Assembly: GCF_003252755.1 (NCBI RefSeq)
Contig: NZ_QEPT01000007.1
Coordinates: forward strand, 39,297-103,296
DNA from: Haemophilus parainfluenzae
GTDB taxonomy: Bacteria; Pseudomonadota; Gammaproteobacteria; Enterobacterales; Pasteurellaceae
Direction of reading: 5' to 3'
Length of the DNA: 64,000 nucleotides
This document shows positions 63,049 through 64,000 of this stretch, piece after piece. The notes beneath the pieces are model-generated. The model was not told where the DNA came from, did not search any database, and saw nothing but the letters and a program-made list of their open reading frames with translations. Numbering within the stretch: the first letter of the stretch is position 1; each line of letters starts with the position of its first letter. The translations under genes and the position numbers were made by a program.

Positions 63049-63147
63049 AAGAATATCTCTGAAACACTAAAATGCAATTAGTATAAAACGAATAACAAAA
63101 TAGACAATATTCTTATAAAAAATTAAAGATAAATTGATATGGAATAA

Positions 63148-63223
63148 TGGCAGGGGCGGAGAGGCTCGAACTCCCAACACCCGGTTTTGGAGACCGGTGC
63201 TCTACCAATTGAACTACGCCCCT
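63148..63223 (-). tRNA. tRNA-Trp (CCA anticodon)
   Basis: 76 bases including an encoded 3' CCA. The 5' end is AGGGGCGTAGTTCAATTGG, the anticodon loop reads CTCCAAA with anticodon CCA, and the T arm is GGGAGTTCGAGCCTCTC-like. The acceptor stem AGGGGCG/CGCCCCT is fully paired. It is the last gene of the rRNA operon, 15 bases after tRNA-Asp. Confidence 0.97.
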
Positions 63224-63238
63224 ATTGGTATTAAGAAT

Positions 63239-63315
63239 TGGCGGAATGGACGGGACTCGAACCCGCGACCCCCTGCGTGACAGGCAGGTATTCTAACCAG
63301 CTGAACTACCACTCC
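63239..63315 (-). tRNA. tRNA-Asp (GTC anticodon)
   Basis: 77 bases with encoded CCA. The sequence begins GGAGTGGTAGTTCAGCTGG, has the anticodon loop CTGTCAC (anticodon GTC) and ends with the T arm GCGGGTTCGAGTCCCGT. It differs little from E. coli tRNA-Asp. It lies just after the second 5S gene; the 5S-Asp-Trp order recalls the E. coli rrnC operon end. Confidence 0.97.
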
Positions 63316-63331
63316 GCTAAATAAGGTATAA

Positions 63332-63445
63332 TTGGCAGTGACCTACTCTCACATGGGGAAACCCCACACTACCATCGGCGTAACAATGTTTCACTTCTGA
63401 GTTCGATATGGATTCAGGTGGGACCATTGCACTGTTGCTGCCAAA
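63332..63445 (-). rRNA. rrf: 5S ribosomal RNA, distal copy
   Basis: A complete 5S gene: the conserved GGTCCCACCTGA, CGAACTCAGAAGTGAAAC and CGCCGATGGTAGTGTGGGG blocks are present and the ends TTGGCAG/CTGCCAA pair as helix I. It differs from the proximal copy at many positions, for example AATCCATATCG for ACCCCATACCG and ATTGTTACG for GCCGATGCG, largely in paired regions. Confidence 0.94.
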
Positions 63446-63496
63446 ATTTTTATTTTGTTAATTTACTCTTAAAATAAACTAACGAAATAAAAAGTA

Positions 63497-63611
63497 CCTG
63501 GCGGTGTCCTACTCTCACATGGGGAAGCCCCACACTACCATCGGCGCATCGGCGTTTCACTTCTGAGTTCGGTATGGGGTCAGGTGGGACCACCGCTCTA
63601 TCGCCGCCAGG
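63497..63611 (-). rRNA. rrf: 5S ribosomal RNA, proximal copy
   Basis: A complete 5S gene with paired ends CCTGGCGG/CCGCCAGG and all conserved blocks. It is closer to the E. coli 5S sequence than the distal copy. It follows 23S rRNA by about 150 bases and precedes the second 5S gene by about 50 AT-rich bases. Confidence 0.95.
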
Positions 63612-63763
63612 ATTATTCCTTTAATAACTTTTCTCTCTTTCTGCTCTCACACTATCTCTAGCGCTCACAACCAAACAAGCTGATAACCTTCAAAACTTTC
63701 TTCTTCTCTTTCGTCTCTGAGTTTGTTTCGTCTTCTCAACACCCAAAACCCTTGAGCGTTGTA

Positions 63764-64000
63764 TAGTTAAGCCTCTCGGGCAATTAGTACATGTTAGCTC
63801 AACGGCTCGCACCGCTTACACACCATGCCTATCTACGTCTTAGTCTTAAACAACCCTTACTGTCTTAAAGACAGGGAGAACTCATCTCTTGGCAAGTTTC
63901 GTGCTTAGATGCTTTCAGCACTTATCTCTTCCGCACTTAGCTACCCGGCAATGCGTCTGGCGACACAACCGGAACACCAGTGGTGCGTCCACTCCGGTCC
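63764..64000 (-). rRNA. rrl: 23S ribosomal RNA, 3' end (partial)
   Basis: The last about 237 bases of 23S rRNA, read on the minus strand and cut by the right edge. Near the 3' end are TTGAGCTAACATGTACTAAT-type and GCCCGAGAGGCTTAAC segments, corresponding to the conserved 3' terminus. The upstream part covers the region of ACCGGAGTGGACGCACC. The exact 3' end is set by processing and is approximate. Confidence 0.95.

Overview
The window is a piece of a Pasteurellaceae chromosome, most likely a Haemophilus close to H. parainfluenzae. The 9-bp Hin-type DNA uptake signal AAGTGCGGT occurs about forty times, often as inverted pairs that form gene-end hairpins. Gene content and order (rpsU-dnaG-rpoD next to tsaD-tdk-tyrP; trpS / hflD-purB; deoD-nupC-yjjW; the glp genes with a protein D homologue) also fit Haemophilus. 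The species is inferred; no 16S sequence is present. Most of the window is ordinary core genome.

Layout. 1-1.4 kb: a TPP-riboswitch-controlled ABC transporter for a thiamine precursor, cut by the left edge. 1.8-14 kb: rlmJ, psiE, the rpoD-dnaG-rpsU operon, tsaD, a small membrane gene, tdk, tyrP, ligA-zipA. 14-18.4 kb: a sulfur/cysteine group (cysZ, cysK, a three-gene cystine-type ABC transporter). 18.5-21.1 kb: divergent glpF and glpK with two CRP sites between them. 21.3-23 kb: a short AT-rich accessory patch with an Imm49-like gene, a second small immunity-like gene and two gene fragments, probably the remains of a polymorphic-toxin immunity cassette. 23-33 kb: tex, greB, deoD, nupC, a glycyl-radical-enzyme activase, trpS, hflD-purB. 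33-38 kb: a PACE efflux protein, an orphan PotD, a PuuB-like oxidase, asnC/asnA and a frameshifted small ORF. 38-45.2 kb: glpABC divergent from glpT-glpQ, again with two perfect CRP sites. 45.4-51.6 kb: an AT-rich membrane-protein gene, an RclC/YkgB-like gene and purL with a consensus PurR box. 51.7-55.7 kb: a methyltransferase, gph, rpe and a periplasmic 5'-nucleotidase.

56-62.2 kb holds the most interesting accessory system. An SSS-family symporter, a signal-peptide-less sulfatase with a Cys-type active site, a Crp/Fnr-family regulator and an anaerobic sulfatase-maturing radical SAM enzyme lie on one strand. They are divergent from a TauE/SafE-type exporter across a shared intergenic region with CRP-like sites. 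Together they suggest uptake of a sulfated compound, desulfation in the cytoplasm and possibly export of a sulfur anion, under catabolite control.

62.2-64 kb: mazG, then the end of an rRNA operon on the minus strand: the 3' end of 23S rRNA, two tandem non-identical 5S rRNA genes, tRNA-Asp and tRNA-Trp.

Catabolite control recurs: strong CRP-type palindromes lie upstream of glpF/glpK, glpA/glpT, the sulfatase locus and the nucleotidase. PurR-type boxes lie at purL, deoD and inside purB.
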